64,000 bases of DNA from Myxococcales bacterium (GCA_003151595.1 PLXW01000018.1:1-64000); one strand, 5' to 3'; positions 8,090 through 17,010 are shown, counted from the stretch's first letter. Numbers and translations are program-made. Notes: generated from the sequence alone by a model not told the origin.

Positions 8090-8337
8090 GACGCCACCTG
8101 CGGTTCGACGACCACCGGGACCGCGGGGAGCATACCCATCTCGTCGAGCTCGGCTGCGTTGTAAGGCTTGGTGAGAAAGTCGTCGGCGCCGGCCGCGAGC
8201 CCTTCGACGAGATCGAGCGCCGCCGGCACCTTGTGCGCAGGCTCGAGCGCGCGTCGCGCCAGCTCGGACTCCAACGGACTGTCATCGACGATCCATACGT
8301 GCGCTTGTGCATGGCTTTCCAAGATGTCGACCGCCAT
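8086..8337 (-). CDS. internally deleted receiver-domain protein
   Basis: 83 residues. The N-terminus matches a receiver start (HVWIVDDSPLESELARRAL, acidic pair at 18-19). It then jumps after EPAHKV directly to the receiver end (VEGLAAGADDFLTKPYNAAEL, Lys57). The acidic pair and the Lys are 38 residues apart, whereas intact receivers have roughly 95. The segment carrying strands 2-4 and the phospho-Asp is therefore missing, in frame. The gene is still open and still coupled to the next receiver gene by an ATGA overlap. It may be a decayed paralogue kept for coupling, or a small dominant partner; it cannot be phosphorylated in the normal way. Confidence 0.75.
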   Translation of the reverse strand: MAVDILESHAQAHVWIVDDSPLESELARRALEPAHKVPAALDLVEGLAAGADDFLTKPYNAAELDEMGMLPAVPVVVEPQVAS

Positions 8338-8349
8338 GCCTCGATCTGC

Positions 8350-8377
8350 AGCTTAGTTAAGAAGCTGTGATGGTCAA
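8350..8377 (-). promoter_or_regulatory. weak candidate promoter for the kinase/receiver operon
   Basis: On the minus strand, TTGACC (8372-8377) is followed after 16 bases by TAAGCT (8350-8355). Spacing and -35 are reasonable, but the -10 is poor and the leader before ATG 8337 would be only a few bases. Treat as a guess. Confidence 0.25.
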
Positions 8378-8390
8378 CACGACCACAGCG

Positions 8391-8459
8391 CTCGAGCTGT
8401 GACGCACGGGCGGTCGAGCTGCGACGCGACGATGGCTCGAGCGCGACGCGCGCTTCGAG
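8391..8459. repeat. short degenerate repeat, about 22-bp step
   Basis: CTCGAG-like cores at 8391, 8413, 8436 and 8454, the first two followed by CTGTGACGC and CTGCGACGC and the third by CGCGACGC. Steps are 22, 23 and 18 bases. It lies between the receiver operon and the end of the DUF3618-like gene. It may be regulatory or just low-complexity sequence. Confidence 0.5.
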
Positions 8460-8546
8460 GCCGGCTTGAGCACGGGCGTCGCCGACGCTCGATCGCATCG
8501 CCGAGCTCACTCAGCGGCAGGCGCAGACGGGAGCGCGAGCGTCGCG

Positions 8547-9014
8547 TCAGTCGCCCTGGTCCGCTGCGACGAGCGCAGCCACGGTGCGCTTGGCGAGGTA
8601 GCTGAGGAGCATCGACGCCACAGCGCTCAGGGCACCCGCGCCGACGCGACGCGCGAGCCCTCGGTCCTGCTGTGGCGACGCGTACGGCGCCACGCGGTCG
8701 GGATGCGCCCACGCGCGCCGCAGCGCGGCCCAGCGCTCGCCGAGCGAGATCGGCGCGGGGGGCTTCGGGCGTCGGGCCGCGAGCGTCACGGCGAGGAGCC
8801 CCAGCACTGCGCCGCCGGCGACGATCGAGACCAGGAGTCGGCCCGGCAGCCCCGCGATCTCTTCTTGAACGCGGTGACGCCGTCGATCGACCTTCTCCAG
8901 CGTCGCCAGCAGGCGACCCTCTGCGCGCTTCGCCTCCATCTCGAGGTCGTGGCGCGGCTCGCCTTCCTGGCCCGGCGTCATGGCGATGGTCTCTTCTTCG
9001 TGCGTGGTCATCAT
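8547..9014 (-). CDS. DUF3618-like small membrane protein
   Basis: 155 residues. The N-terminal half is charged and helical (EMEAKRAEGRLLATLEKVDRRRHRV), followed by a Gly/Ala/Leu-rich membrane helix at about 57-79, a basic linker, and a second hydrophobic stretch near 125-148 (GAGALSAVASMLLSYLAKR). This layout resembles DUF3618 proteins, which often pair with holin-superfamily-like proteins and have no settled function. The start ATG 9014 overlaps the stop of the upstream gene (ATGA); a second ATG follows immediately. Together the two genes form a small envelope operon. Confidence 0.65.
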   Translation of the reverse strand: MMTTHEEETIAMTPGQEGEPRHDLEMEAKRAEGRLLATLEKVDRRRHRVQEEIAGLPGRLLVSIVAGGAVLGLLAVTLAARRPKPPAPISLGERWAALRRAWAHPDRVAPYASPQQDRGLARRVGAGALSAVASMLLSYLAKRTVAALVAADQGD

Positions 9015-9412
9015 GCGAGCCTCTGCTGGATGTCGTGCGATTCGTGCGCCAGGCGGCGCCGCGTCTTCTCCATCGGATGAGCCGGTATGCGCCTGTAGCC
9101 GGCGTATGCGGTCGCGACGGCGGCCGCGAGGAACACTCCGAACGCGAGGAGCCCCACGACGTAGCCGGCGACCACGATGACGGAGGTCACCAGCGCCGAG
9201 AGCGCGACGGCGGCGAGCGCGGCGGCGACGAGAAACGAAATGCCCGTGGCGCGGAGCGCCGTGAGCTCGGCGAACGCTTCGTCCCTCGCAAGCGCCACTT
9301 CGATGCGCGCCAGGTCCTTTGCCTCGACGACGCACTCCTGCAGAAGCTGCTTGGTGCTCAAGCTCGTTCGCGAGTCGCGGTCTTCGAGGGCTCGTTCCAC
9401 TTGCTCGCTCAT
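9011..9412 (-). CDS. holin-superfamily-like small membrane protein
   Basis: 133 residues. A charged N-terminus (LSTKQLLQECVVEAKDLARIEV) precedes two hydrophobic helices at about 53-77 and 80-103, then a basic tail. Length, the amphipathic start and the tandem helices fit the phage-holin-III-like families that occur widely in bacterial chromosomes outside prophages. No lysis genes are near, so a phage role is unlikely. It is co-transcribed with the DUF3618-like gene, with which it overlaps by four bases. Confidence 0.65.
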   Translation of the reverse strand: MSEQVERALEDRDSRTSLSTKQLLQECVVEAKDLARIEVALARDEAFAELTALRATGISFLVAAALAAVALSALVTSVIVVAGYVVGLLAFGVFLAAAVATAYAGYRRIPAHPMEKTRRRLAHESHDIQQRLA

Positions 9413-9496
9413 GACTTGTTCCTCCGGTCCGACGGATCGCGCGTCGCGCGATCGCTCTCCTCTGCAACGCTCACGCCGTCGCCCGCTCGGCGCGGC

Positions 9497-12400
9497 TCAA
9501 TAGCGATACTTCCAGGCCAGATCGAGGATCGTCGTCCCCTTGTCGCCGAGCGTCGCTTCCGTCGAGAAGTTCCGATGGAAGCGCCAGTCGAGCAGTAGAA
9601 GCGTGTCGTCGGGGCTCTCGCCGGGCGGCGGCACGCCGAGGCTGTAGAGGACGGTCGCGCTCACCTTTCGACTCAGCGCCACCTCGACCTCGGGGCGTGG
9701 ATTGCCGGTCTCCTGGGTGTCGACGGCCGTCTGGACGTCGACGCCCGACACGCCGCTGATCGCCTTGTTGAGCCCTTGCGTCGCCACGCCGCCGGCGATG
9801 CTCGCGGCCTGCGTCTCGTCGTTCCCTTGCTGTCCTTGCGGAGCCGACTGACCGAACGTCCCGTTGGCGCTCCCGAACATGAGGAGCGAGAGGATCTCGT
9901 TCTGACTGAGCTGCGGATCGGACGTGAGCGTCAGCTTGCCGGTCTTCACAGGGCCTACGAACTTCGCGATCACCCGCGTTCCGTCGGGCGATTCGTAGAC
10001 CGCCGTCGCTTGAACGACGGGGTTGTCCGGAGTCTGACCGTTGAACGTGACCGTCGACCCTTCGACCTGGAAGCGCTTCCCCTGCAGCTCGATGTAGCCG
10101 CGCGGCACGTCGAGCAGGCCCGAGATCTTCGTCTCGCTCCCGACGTCGATGACCGGCCCCTTGCTCACGTAGACCTTCAACATGGTTCCCCGCCGAATCT
10201 CGAGGTCGGGGCCGAGGTGCGTGACGACGTGAATCGTAAGCGGCGGAGCGCTCGACGTGGCGCTGGTCGGCTTCGGTGGCGCGAGGGGCTTGCTCCCATC
10301 GAACGCGAGACGCACCATCTTGCCGCTCTTGTCGTGAACGCCGACGACGACCGTCGTGTCCGGATCGGTCGATTGCACCGCGTGTCCGGTCGCGTCTTCG
10401 AGATCGACGTGGAAGCTCGGCACGTTCACGTCGATGTCGAGCCGTTTTCCATCCGGCGTCATCGCCCCCTTGGCGTCGATCTGCCCCCACGCCGTCCCCA
10501 GCGCCGTCCCTTGCATCGCGAGCGGCAGCTTCTCCCGCTCGGCGATCCGGAGGTGCGCCTCGGCCGACTGAACGTGGAAGCCGTTCATGCGTGCCTGCGC
10601 CGTCGCGGTGAATCGCCCGGAGGTTCCGCGCGCCGACAGCTCCTCCACGTTCCACGTCCCCCACGGCTTCATGGTGATGCGTGCGCGCAGGTCGCTGAAC
10701 TGCTCGCCGATCATCGGAGTCTCGAAGAGCCCCTTGTCGATGAGGATCGCGCCGTCCATCGCGCCGTCCTTGAAGCCGGGCTTGATGTGGAGCGAGGCGT
10801 TCGCGTTCACGATCCCGTCGAGCTCGTCGAAGACGTCCTGAAGGAACGGCGCGGCGGCGATGGCGCGGAAGTTCTTCGCCACCAGCTTCACCTCGACGGG
10901 CTTGGTCTCGTCGAGGCTCGGCGCGATGGCGTCACCCCACTTCATCGCCGCGCTCGCGCGCACGTCGGCGAAGCCGTCGGTCTGGTCGATTCGCGCTGCG
11001 ACCGCGATCGCGCCGTCGGTCGCCTGAACCGAGGCGGTGGCGCGAGGGAACGCGGCGCCCGAGAGCACGACGTGATCGAACGTGAGCTTCGCGTCGAGCG
11101 CGCCGGCCTTGCGCAGATCGTGCAATGCGATCGTCCCGCTCGCGTTGCCGTCGATCTCCTGATTCGCAAAGCCGGCGAGCGCGCCGACCGGGAGCTCCGT
11201 CAGCGTGACGTCGGCGCTCGCGTTCCACGGAAGAGGGGCGGTGCCGGCCAGGACGTCGGCGACGCGCACGTTCACCGTCGCCTTCGCATCCATGACGCGC
11301 CCGTTGGGTCGATTCGCGGCGATCGTCACGCGACCGGCGGCGCCGTCGTAGGCGAGCTTCGCGTCGAAGCTGATCGGGATGGGAGTGGGGTCGTCGGCGT
11401 TGACGACGTTCCGCGCCTGGATCTCGCCGTCGATGTGCGGCGCTTTCGCGTCGCCGGTGGCGTCGAGCGTGACCGCGACCGAGCCGCGGATCGGGTACGT
11501 ACCGAGCATCGGCGGGAGCGAGGGGATCGAACGAAGCGGGACCTCGGCGTGCACCTTCATCGCCGTCGCGAGCAGCGCTTCCTGCGCGTCGCCGTTGAAC
11601 AGCGAAGTCACCGGGAGCGTCGCCGAGGCCACGAGCGTGAGGAGCGGGCCGAGCGGATCGAAGACCTGTGCGTTCACCTCCGTCGCTCCCGTCTCACCGT
11701 CGATCTTCGCCGCCACATTGGCGTCGAGGTTCTCCGAGTGGAACGGTTTCGCCACGACGGTGACGGTCCCGTCGTCGTTCGGCGCGGTGCCGGGGCGAAG
11801 CGTGAACGCGAGCTGGCGCGTCGTCAGCGCGAGCGCGACGGACGGGCGATGCCGCGGGTCGTTGCGCGTGAGGTCGATCTTCGCGCTGACGTGCCCGCTC
11901 GCCTCTTCGATCGGGAGATCGATCGGCAGCGCGCGGGTCGCCTTGGCGAGGTTCGTGTCGAAGTCCACGTGCACCGTCCCGGTGGCGCTCCGCCATGCAC
12001 GTGGATCGAGCGCGCCTCCCGCGAGCTTCACGCCGTCGCTGTCGACCTTCAGGTGGCCGAGGCCGGACTTCTTGGCGTCCGCCGTCTTGCTCACGTCGCG
12101 AACGTCGACGTGCGCATCGAGCGCGCGCCCGTCGAACGTCGCCGCGAGCTTCGCGTTCACGCTCTGCACCAGCTTCCCGTCGCTCATTCCGGTCGCGTCG
12201 ATCGTCGCGTGCCCTTTCGTGGCGTGCGGCGTCGCCGTCAGATCCACGTCGAGCGCCACGCGACCGCCGCGCCGCGAGCCATCCCCTTCGACGAGCCGCC
12301 CGATCGTCCCAACCTCGAAGCCGGTCGTCTTCACGCGCGCCGCGATCGACCCCGGCGCGAGGTGCGCTTCACCGGTGATCGTATCGCCCGCGCCGTCGAT

Positions 12401-14101
12401 CCGCATCCCCTCCACGTCGAGCCGCCCGTTGCGCGACCGGAGGCGCGCGACCTTCGCCGTCACGGTGTCCTTCGCGCGCGAGAGCGTGATCGTGGCGTCG
12501 CGCACGTCGACCCCGTCGTTCATGACGACCTGCGCGCGCGCCTTCACCAGGCGCCCGTCCTGCCCATCGAGTTTCGCCGAGACGTCGAGCCCATCCATCG
12601 ATCCCGCGATCGACGCCGAGATCGTCGGGAACGTCAGCGGCCCCGCATGCAGACGGCTCGCGGCCAGGAGCAGCGCGGCTCTCGGCGAGGCAAGCGGGCC
12701 TTGAACCACGGCGTCGGCTGTCGCGTGATCGATCCGGATCCCGCCGATCACGAGGTCGTCGACCTCGGTCTCGACGTTGGCCATCAACGTCTTTGCGCCG
12801 AGGAGCGCGTGACCTTGCGCCTGCACCAGCGCGCGCCCCTCGAGCGCGCCGCCGAGCTGCGCGATCTTTCGAAGGTCGCGCGTGCGCGTCGTGAGACCGA
12901 ACGCCACGTCGGGCCCGCCGGCCGCGGCGAGCGCGACGTCGTAGTGAAGGTCGATCGGCGCGCCCCCTTCGGCGACGTGCGCCGCTCCGATGACGTGCTG
13001 GTCGGTGAACGTTCCGCCGATGTGCGCGTCGGGCGTCGGCTGCGCCGCCATCGTCCCGGGGAGCACGTGCACGTCGTACGTCCCTCGAACCGCGCCGTGC
13101 TCGTCGATCCGCGCCCCCGCCGACGTGTCGACGTCGAGCGACGAGAGCGGTCCGCCGAACGCATGCGCGTCGACGTCGCGGGCAGAGACCGTGACCGTCG
13201 CGTTCGTCGTGGGATCGGCGTCGCTCGGGATCGTGGCGTGCGCGTGGAGATCGACGCTGGCCTTGCCGGTCGTCGCCCGGACGACCGCGTCGATCACGTT
13301 GGCGTCGATCCCGCCGTGCACGTCGAGATCGATCACGCCCTCCTCGGCGATCTTGCGCGCGTGCCCGACGAACCCCGCCGACATCGAGAGCTTCTCCGGC
13401 GTGAGCGCGAGTGCTCCCGAGAGCCGCTCCACGCTGGCGTCGATCGGTGGCGCCGACCCGATCGCGCCGTGCACCCAGGCGTCGCGTATCGCGATGCGCG
13501 GCAGCGCGAGATCGATCCCGGCGCTCGGCTTCGTCGGCGGCGGCGGAGGCCCTTCGAGGGCCGGCAGGAACGCATCGACGATCGTGAGCTGCCCGTCGGG
13601 TCCCAGCTCGAGCAGCGCGTCCACGTGATCGACAGCGATGTCGGTGACGTGAATGCGAAGCGGGCCGCCGAAGATGAGCGACGTCAAGAGCGGGCCCAGC
13701 GCGATGCGCGCGTGAACCCCCTCGGCGAGGAGCACGCGCGCGCCGTCATGCGTCGCGATCGTCGCGCTCACGCCGTCGACGCTGCTCGGCCCGAGCACGC
13801 CGAGGTGCGTGATCGTGACCTTTCCGCGGAACGTGCCGGCCAGGAGCTCGTTCACCGCCGCTGCCGTGATTCGTCGCGCGGGAGCGAGACCGACGTGAAG
13901 CACGGTGCCGGCCGTCAGCGCGGCCACGAACGTGATCACGATTCCCACGATCGACAGGGCGATCGCGAGCAGACGACTCACCGCATGAAGCCGGCGACGC
14001 GGAGGAGGAACGAGCGGCCGCGCCTCCGCGAGCTCCGGCGCCAGGGGCGGAGCGCGATCGCTGTGCGACGTCGAGGCTCGGCCGCCGGGTGTGAGTTGCA
14101 T
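9497..14101 (-). CDS. TamB-like translocation/assembly protein (DUF490), copy 1
   Basis: 1534 residues. ATG 14101 overlaps the stop of the upstream Omp85 gene by one base (TGATG). After a Pro-rich cytoplasmic start there is one membrane helix at about 43-67, then about 1,250 residues of repetitive beta-rich sequence typical of AsmA/TamB bridges. The C-terminal DUF490 domain includes LTSDPQLSQNEILSLLMFG and ends in an aromatic strand (LAWKYRY). TamB proteins span the periplasm and work with an Omp85 partner in outer-membrane protein insertion or lipid transport. Here the pairing with the preceding TamA-like gene is by direct coupling. A diverged second copy lies at 24570-29210. The insert (GQSAPQGQQGNDETQ) near the C-terminus is a flexible loop. 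Confidence 0.88.
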   Translation of the reverse strand: MQLTPGGRASTSHSDRAPPLAPELAEARPLVPPPRRRLHAVSRLLAIALSIVGIVITFVAALTAGTVLHVGLAPARRITAAAVNELLAGTFRGKVTITHLGVLGPSSVDGVSATIATHDGARVLLAEGVHARIALGPLLTSLIFGGPLRIHVTDIAVDHVDALLELGPDGQLTIVDAFLPALEGPPPPPTKPSAGIDLALPRIAIRDAWVHGAIGSAPPIDASVERLSGALALTPEKLSMSAGFVGHARKIAEEGVIDLDVHGGIDANVIDAVVRATTGKASVDLHAHATIPSDADPTTNATVTVSARDVDAHAFGGPLSSLDVDTSAGARIDEHGAVRGTYDVHVLPGTMAAQPTPDAHIGGTFTDQHVIGAAHVAEGGAPIDLHYDVALAAAGGPDVAFGLTTRTRDLRKIAQLGGALEGRALVQAQGHALLGAKTLMANVETEVDDLVIGGIRIDHATADAVVQGPLASPRAALLLAASRLHAGPLTFPTISASIAGSMDGLDVSAKLDGQDGRLVKARAQVVMNDGVDVRDATITLSRAKDTVTAKVARLRSRNGRLDVEGMRIDGAGDTITGEAHLAPGSIAARVKTTGFEVGTIGRLVEGDGSRRGGRVALDVDLTATPHATKGHATIDATGMSDGKLVQSVNAKLAATFDGRALDAHVDVRDVSKTADAKKSGLGHLKVDSDGVKLAGGALDPRAWRSATGTVHVDFDTNLAKATRALPIDLPIEEASGHVSAKIDLTRNDPRHRPSVALALTTRQLAFTLRPGTAPNDDGTVTVVAKPFHSENLDANVAAKIDGETGATEVNAQVFDPLGPLLTLVASATLPVTSLFNGDAQEALLATAMKVHAEVPLRSIPSLPPMLGTYPIRGSVAVTLDATGDAKAPHIDGEIQARNVVNADDPTPIPISFDAKLAYDGAAGRVTIAANRPNGRVMDAKATVNVRVADVLAGTAPLPWNASADVTLTELPVGALAGFANQEIDGNASGTIALHDLRKAGALDAKLTFDHVVLSGAAFPRATASVQATDGAIAVAARIDQTDGFADVRASAAMKWGDAIAPSLDETKPVEVKLVAKNFRAIAAAPFLQDVFDELDGIVNANASLHIKPGFKDGAMDGAILIDKGLFETPMIGEQFSDLRARITMKPWGTWNVEELSARGTSGRFTATAQARMNGFHVQSAEAHLRIAEREKLPLAMQGTALGTAWGQIDAKGAMTPDGKRLDIDVNVPSFHVDLEDATGHAVQSTDPDTTVVVGVHDKSGKMVRLAFDGSKPLAPPKPTSATSSAPPLTIHVVTHLGPDLEIRRGTMLKVYVSKGPVIDVGSETKISGLLDVPRGYIELQGKRFQVEGSTVTFNGQTPDNPVVQATAVYESPDGTRVIAKFVGPVKTGKLTLTSDPQLSQNEILSLLMFGSANGTFGQSAPQGQQGNDETQAASIAGGVATQGLNKAISGVSGVDVQTAVDTQETGNPRPEVEVALSRKVSATVLYSLGVPPPGESPDDTLLLLDWRFHRNFSTEATLGDKGTTILDLAWKYRY

Positions 14102-16260
14102 CAGAACGACTCCCCAATCCCCAGCGCAATTGCAACCGGCAGGCCGAGGATCGTCCCCGGATCGCCGTCGGTCGCCTTCACGCTGTTCTGCGAGAAGTCG
14201 GGGTTGAGACCGGGGATGCGGTACCCGATGTCCAGACGGATCGGCCCCACCGGCGTGTCGTAGCGAGCGCCGGCGCCGCACGACACGTGGTACCGGCGCG
14301 CCTGATCGAGCTTGTACGTGAAGCGCGCTTGTTCGACGTCGCTCGCGTCGCAGAACGTCGCGATCTCGAACGGCCCGCTCACGCCGATGCGGAGCTCGGT
14401 CGACGCCTCCCACAGCGAGAACCCGCCTTCGGGCACCGCGCAGTGCGAGGGATCGAAGGTCGTCGGGCTGCACGAGTTGGCCACGTTGTTCGCCGCGATC
14501 CGCGGGTTGAAGAATGGCACCGCGCCGTGCGGCCCGACGCCGTAGAGCGGATACCCACGGTTCGACGTGGGACCTCCGGAGAAGAACCCGCGCAGGTAGA
14601 GGAGCTGCGACTCCTTCACCCACTCGGCGTGGTACGCGGGGTCGCTCTGCTTCTTGGGGTCTTCGATCGTCGCGTACGAGTTGAACGGGAGGAGAAAACC
14701 CATCGAGCCGCGCAGGCCCCACGTCACGCGGCGCGTGACCGGAACGTAGAAGCGCACGTCGGGCTGCTCGCGAACGTCGCGCGCGTCACCGCCGAGGCCG
14801 GCGACCTGTGTGTCCAGGATGATGTAGAGCCCCTTCCTCGGATGGATCTTGTCGTCGCGAAAGTCGAAGCGAAGGACGAGGTCGATGTACGAAAGGTTGA
14901 TCGGCCCCAGCGACGGATCGCGCGGCGCGATGTAGGCGAACGGCTGGTCGTGCTGGAAGTTGTAGGTCGGGCTGGCGTAGAGCTTCCCGAACGAACGATC
15001 GACGCCGATGGCTTCCTTGTTCTCGAGGTAGCCGAGCACCGGAACGCCGGGGCCGCTTTGCTGAGGCGTCAGCAAGATCGGGTACGTGTTCACTTCCGAG
15101 CGGAGAATACCGGCCGTTCGCGCTTCGATGAATCCAGGCTGGCGAAGCTCGGCGCGCAGCTTCTCTTCGGGGAGCAGGTTCGTTGGCGCGTCGAGCGGCG
15201 TCTGCATGCGCAGCGGATAGAGGACGACGCCGGGGCGAAGCTGGATGTGGAACGTCCGGAGGCCGCCCAGGAAATTGTGATCCTCCCAGCCTGCGAGCAA
15301 GTGGAGGTCGGTCTTGATGGGATCGAACTCGACGCCTCCGCCGAACGTGACCTGGCGAAGCTTGCTCCGCTCGACGTGAACCTTCAGCGGGACGGTCACG
15401 TCGGCAGGGGGAGGGTTCGGGAGCTCGGGCGTGATGAGCACGTCGCCGAAGACGCCGAGGTCGAGGAGCGCCTGCTTCGCCGAGTCGATCGCCGAGGTCG
15501 AGTACGGCTCGCCCGGCGCGATGTCGATCGCGCGGCGCACGGTCGCTTCGGGAAGATTGCCGAGCCCGTCGATCGTCACGGCGCCGAACTTGGCCGGTGG
15601 ACCGTGGACGACGACGTATCTGGGAAGCGCGACGTGCCCGGGGAGATCGATCTCGGCGGAGCGCGTGGTCTTCGCGTAGGCGTAGCCCCGATCGGTGAGC
15701 GCGCGTGTGACCGCGGTTTCGGTCCACGTGTAGTCGTCCTGGGCGAAGCGCGTTCCGCGGTGCATGCGCGCGACGGCGGCACCCTTCACGGCGTCGGCGA
15801 TGACCGGCGGAAGATCGTCGACACCGTCGAGGACGACGTCGCGCACCACGACGGGCGGTCCTTCTTCGACCACGATCGTCACCTGCACGTGATCCTTGGC
15901 GATGTAGAGGACGCGCCCGGCGCGCGCGTGGGCGTCGTAGAAGCCGTTCGCGCGATAGAACGCCTCCACGCGCGCCAGGTCCTTCGCCAGGACGAAGGGA
16001 TCGAAGAGCGAGTAGTCCACGACGATCCCGCGGAAGAGCAGCAGGAACTTCGAGCTCTCGGTGGTCGCCAGCTTGTCTTCGATGTCGGATGACGCGAGGC
16101 GTTCGTTTCCCGTGACGTCGATCGAGTCGACCGCCGCCGAGCCCTTCGGGATCGAAGCGCAGCCGGCGAGCGCGGCGAACCCGAGCAGAACGGCACATGG
16201 GGCGCAAAAGCGCCACGCGCGATGGACGAGGGCGGGGCGCGGGATCGGGCGATGGGGCAT
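14101..16260 (-). CDS. TamA/BamA-type Omp85 protein with lipobox, copy 1
   Basis: 719 residues. The signal peptide ends in AALAGCA, a lipobox, so the protein may be lipidated at Cys34, which is unusual for an Omp85 barrel. POTRA-like repeats cover about residues 43-310 (ARVEAFYRANGFYDAHAR; VTRALTDRGYAYAKT; IDSAKQALLDLGVFGDV). The 16-strand barrel follows: WEDHNFLGG near its start, FFSGGPTSNRGYPLYGVGP as the conserved loop-6 region, GPIRLDIGYRIPG near the end, and terminal Phe. It should insert in the outer membrane and partner with the TamB-like protein encoded next. Its paralogue is at 22333-24570. The start ATG is divergent from a lipoprotein gene about 70 bases away. Confidence 0.88.
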   Translation of the reverse strand: MPHRPIPRPALVHRAWRFCAPCAVLLGFAALAGCASIPKGSAAVDSIDVTGNERLASSDIEDKLATTESSKFLLLFRGIVVDYSLFDPFVLAKDLARVEAFYRANGFYDAHARAGRVLYIAKDHVQVTIVVEEGPPVVVRDVVLDGVDDLPPVIADAVKGAAVARMHRGTRFAQDDYTWTETAVTRALTDRGYAYAKTTRSAEIDLPGHVALPRYVVVHGPPAKFGAVTIDGLGNLPEATVRRAIDIAPGEPYSTSAIDSAKQALLDLGVFGDVLITPELPNPPPADVTVPLKVHVERSKLRQVTFGGGVEFDPIKTDLHLLAGWEDHNFLGGLRTFHIQLRPGVVLYPLRMQTPLDAPTNLLPEEKLRAELRQPGFIEARTAGILRSEVNTYPILLTPQQSGPGVPVLGYLENKEAIGVDRSFGKLYASPTYNFQHDQPFAYIAPRDPSLGPINLSYIDLVLRFDFRDDKIHPRKGLYIILDTQVAGLGGDARDVREQPDVRFYVPVTRRVTWGLRGSMGFLLPFNSYATIEDPKKQSDPAYHAEWVKESQLLYLRGFFSGGPTSNRGYPLYGVGPHGAVPFFNPRIAANNVANSCSPTTFDPSHCAVPEGGFSLWEASTELRIGVSGPFEIATFCDASDVEQARFTYKLDQARRYHVSCGAGARYDTPVGPIRLDIGYRIPGLNPDFSQNSVKATDGDPGTILGLPVAIALGIGESF

Positions 16261-16329
16261 CGATAGGTGACGATTCGTCGTCGGCGCAGGTCGTTCTGCA
16301 TCCCTCGTTCCGCGGCCTCGTTTGTCGGC

Positions 16330-16767
16330 ATGCCGCGTGCTCCCTCGGAAGACGTGGTCGTTATCCGAAGCGCGTGCGCGGTCGTGGTCTCGCTCTCCTT
16401 GGGGGCGTGCGCGTCATTCCCGTACCCGCCGTCCGCGCCGCAACCGGAGGCCGCGTTCGTCGAGGTGCCCGCGCCTCCGCCGCCGGCGCGCGTCGAGATC
16501 GTTCCTCTGCGTCCGCACGGAAACGTAGCGTGGGTCGATGGCGCGTGGTCGTGGGAAGGGTCGCGTTGGCGATGGAGCGACGGCGGTTGGTTCGCCGTTT
16601 CCGGCGGCGCGCGCTACGCGACGTGGATGGCCAAGCGCCGGGTCGACGGGACGCTCCTGTACGCCAATCCTCAATGGTTCGATCTGCACGGCGCTCCGAT
16701 GGCGGCGCCGGCGCGCGTGAAAGAGGCGCCGGCGATCGGTGGCGGCGCGGACGAGAAGCGGACGTGA
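16330..16767 (+). CDS. WXXGXW-repeat lipoprotein, paralogue
   Basis: 145 residues from ATG 16330. Alternatives are ATG 16267, which gives a very basic unlikely leader, or GTG 16354, which gives a tighter signal peptide. The lipobox is LSLGACA. The mature part has a Pro-rich spacer, then WVDGAW and a Trp-rich strand, then a GARYATWMAKRRVDGTLLYA segment. This follows the same plan as the lipoprotein at 4921-5364. Function is unknown; likely periplasmic or surface-exposed. Its stop overlaps the GTG start of the next gene. Confidence 0.7.
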   Translation: MPRAPSEDVVVIRSACAVVVSLSLGACASFPYPPSAPQPEAAFVEVPAPPPPARVEIVPLRPHGNVAWVDGAWSWEGSRWRWSDGGWFAVSGGARYATWMAKRRVDGTLLYANPQWFDLHGAPMAAPARVKEAPAIGGGADEKRT

Positions 16768-17009
16768 GCGCGCGCGACATCGTCGTGCTCGCGCTCGTGA
16801 TCGGCTCGTTCGCGGTGCTCGTGACGGCGCACGTGGTGATCGTAGCCGGCCTCGCGGCGCGCTCGCCTAGGTGGCGCGCCTTGCTGGCGCTGGTGATAGC
16901 TCCACTCGCGCCGTACTACGCCTTTCGCGCGCGCATGCCGTTTCGCGCGACCGTGTGGCTCGCCGGGCTCGTGCTCTACGCGGTGGCGCGCGCGCTGGCG
17001 ATGACGTGA
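16764..17009 (+). CDS. small two-helix membrane protein, paralogue A
   Basis: 81 residues. GTG 16764 overlaps the stop of the upstream lipoprotein gene (GTGA). The protein is nearly all hydrophobic, with helices at about 6-29 and 57-78 around a basic loop (RSPRWRALLALVIAPLAPYYAFRARM). It aligns along its length with the protein at 29213-29455 (shared pattern IV-ALV-FA-HV-RxPR-RAL-PLAP-VW-A-RA). Both copies lie next to a TamA/TamB pair, but here on the opposite strand. No known family is recognised. Confidence 0.72.
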   Translation: MSARDIVVLALVIGSFAVLVTAHVVIVAGLAARSPRWRALLALVIAPLAPYYAFRARMPFRATVWLAGLVLYAVARALAMT

Positions 17010-17010
17010 C

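Noticed and set aside
9011..9412. Prophage remnant based on the holin-like protein
   Set aside because: No other phage genes nearby, and this family is common on bacterial chromosomes.
9776..14263. Very long open frame antisense to the first TamB-like gene (and similar ones opposite 24570-29210)
   Set aside because: Arg/Asp/Glu-rich low-complexity translations opposite a well-supported gene; typical shadow frames of high-G+C DNA.
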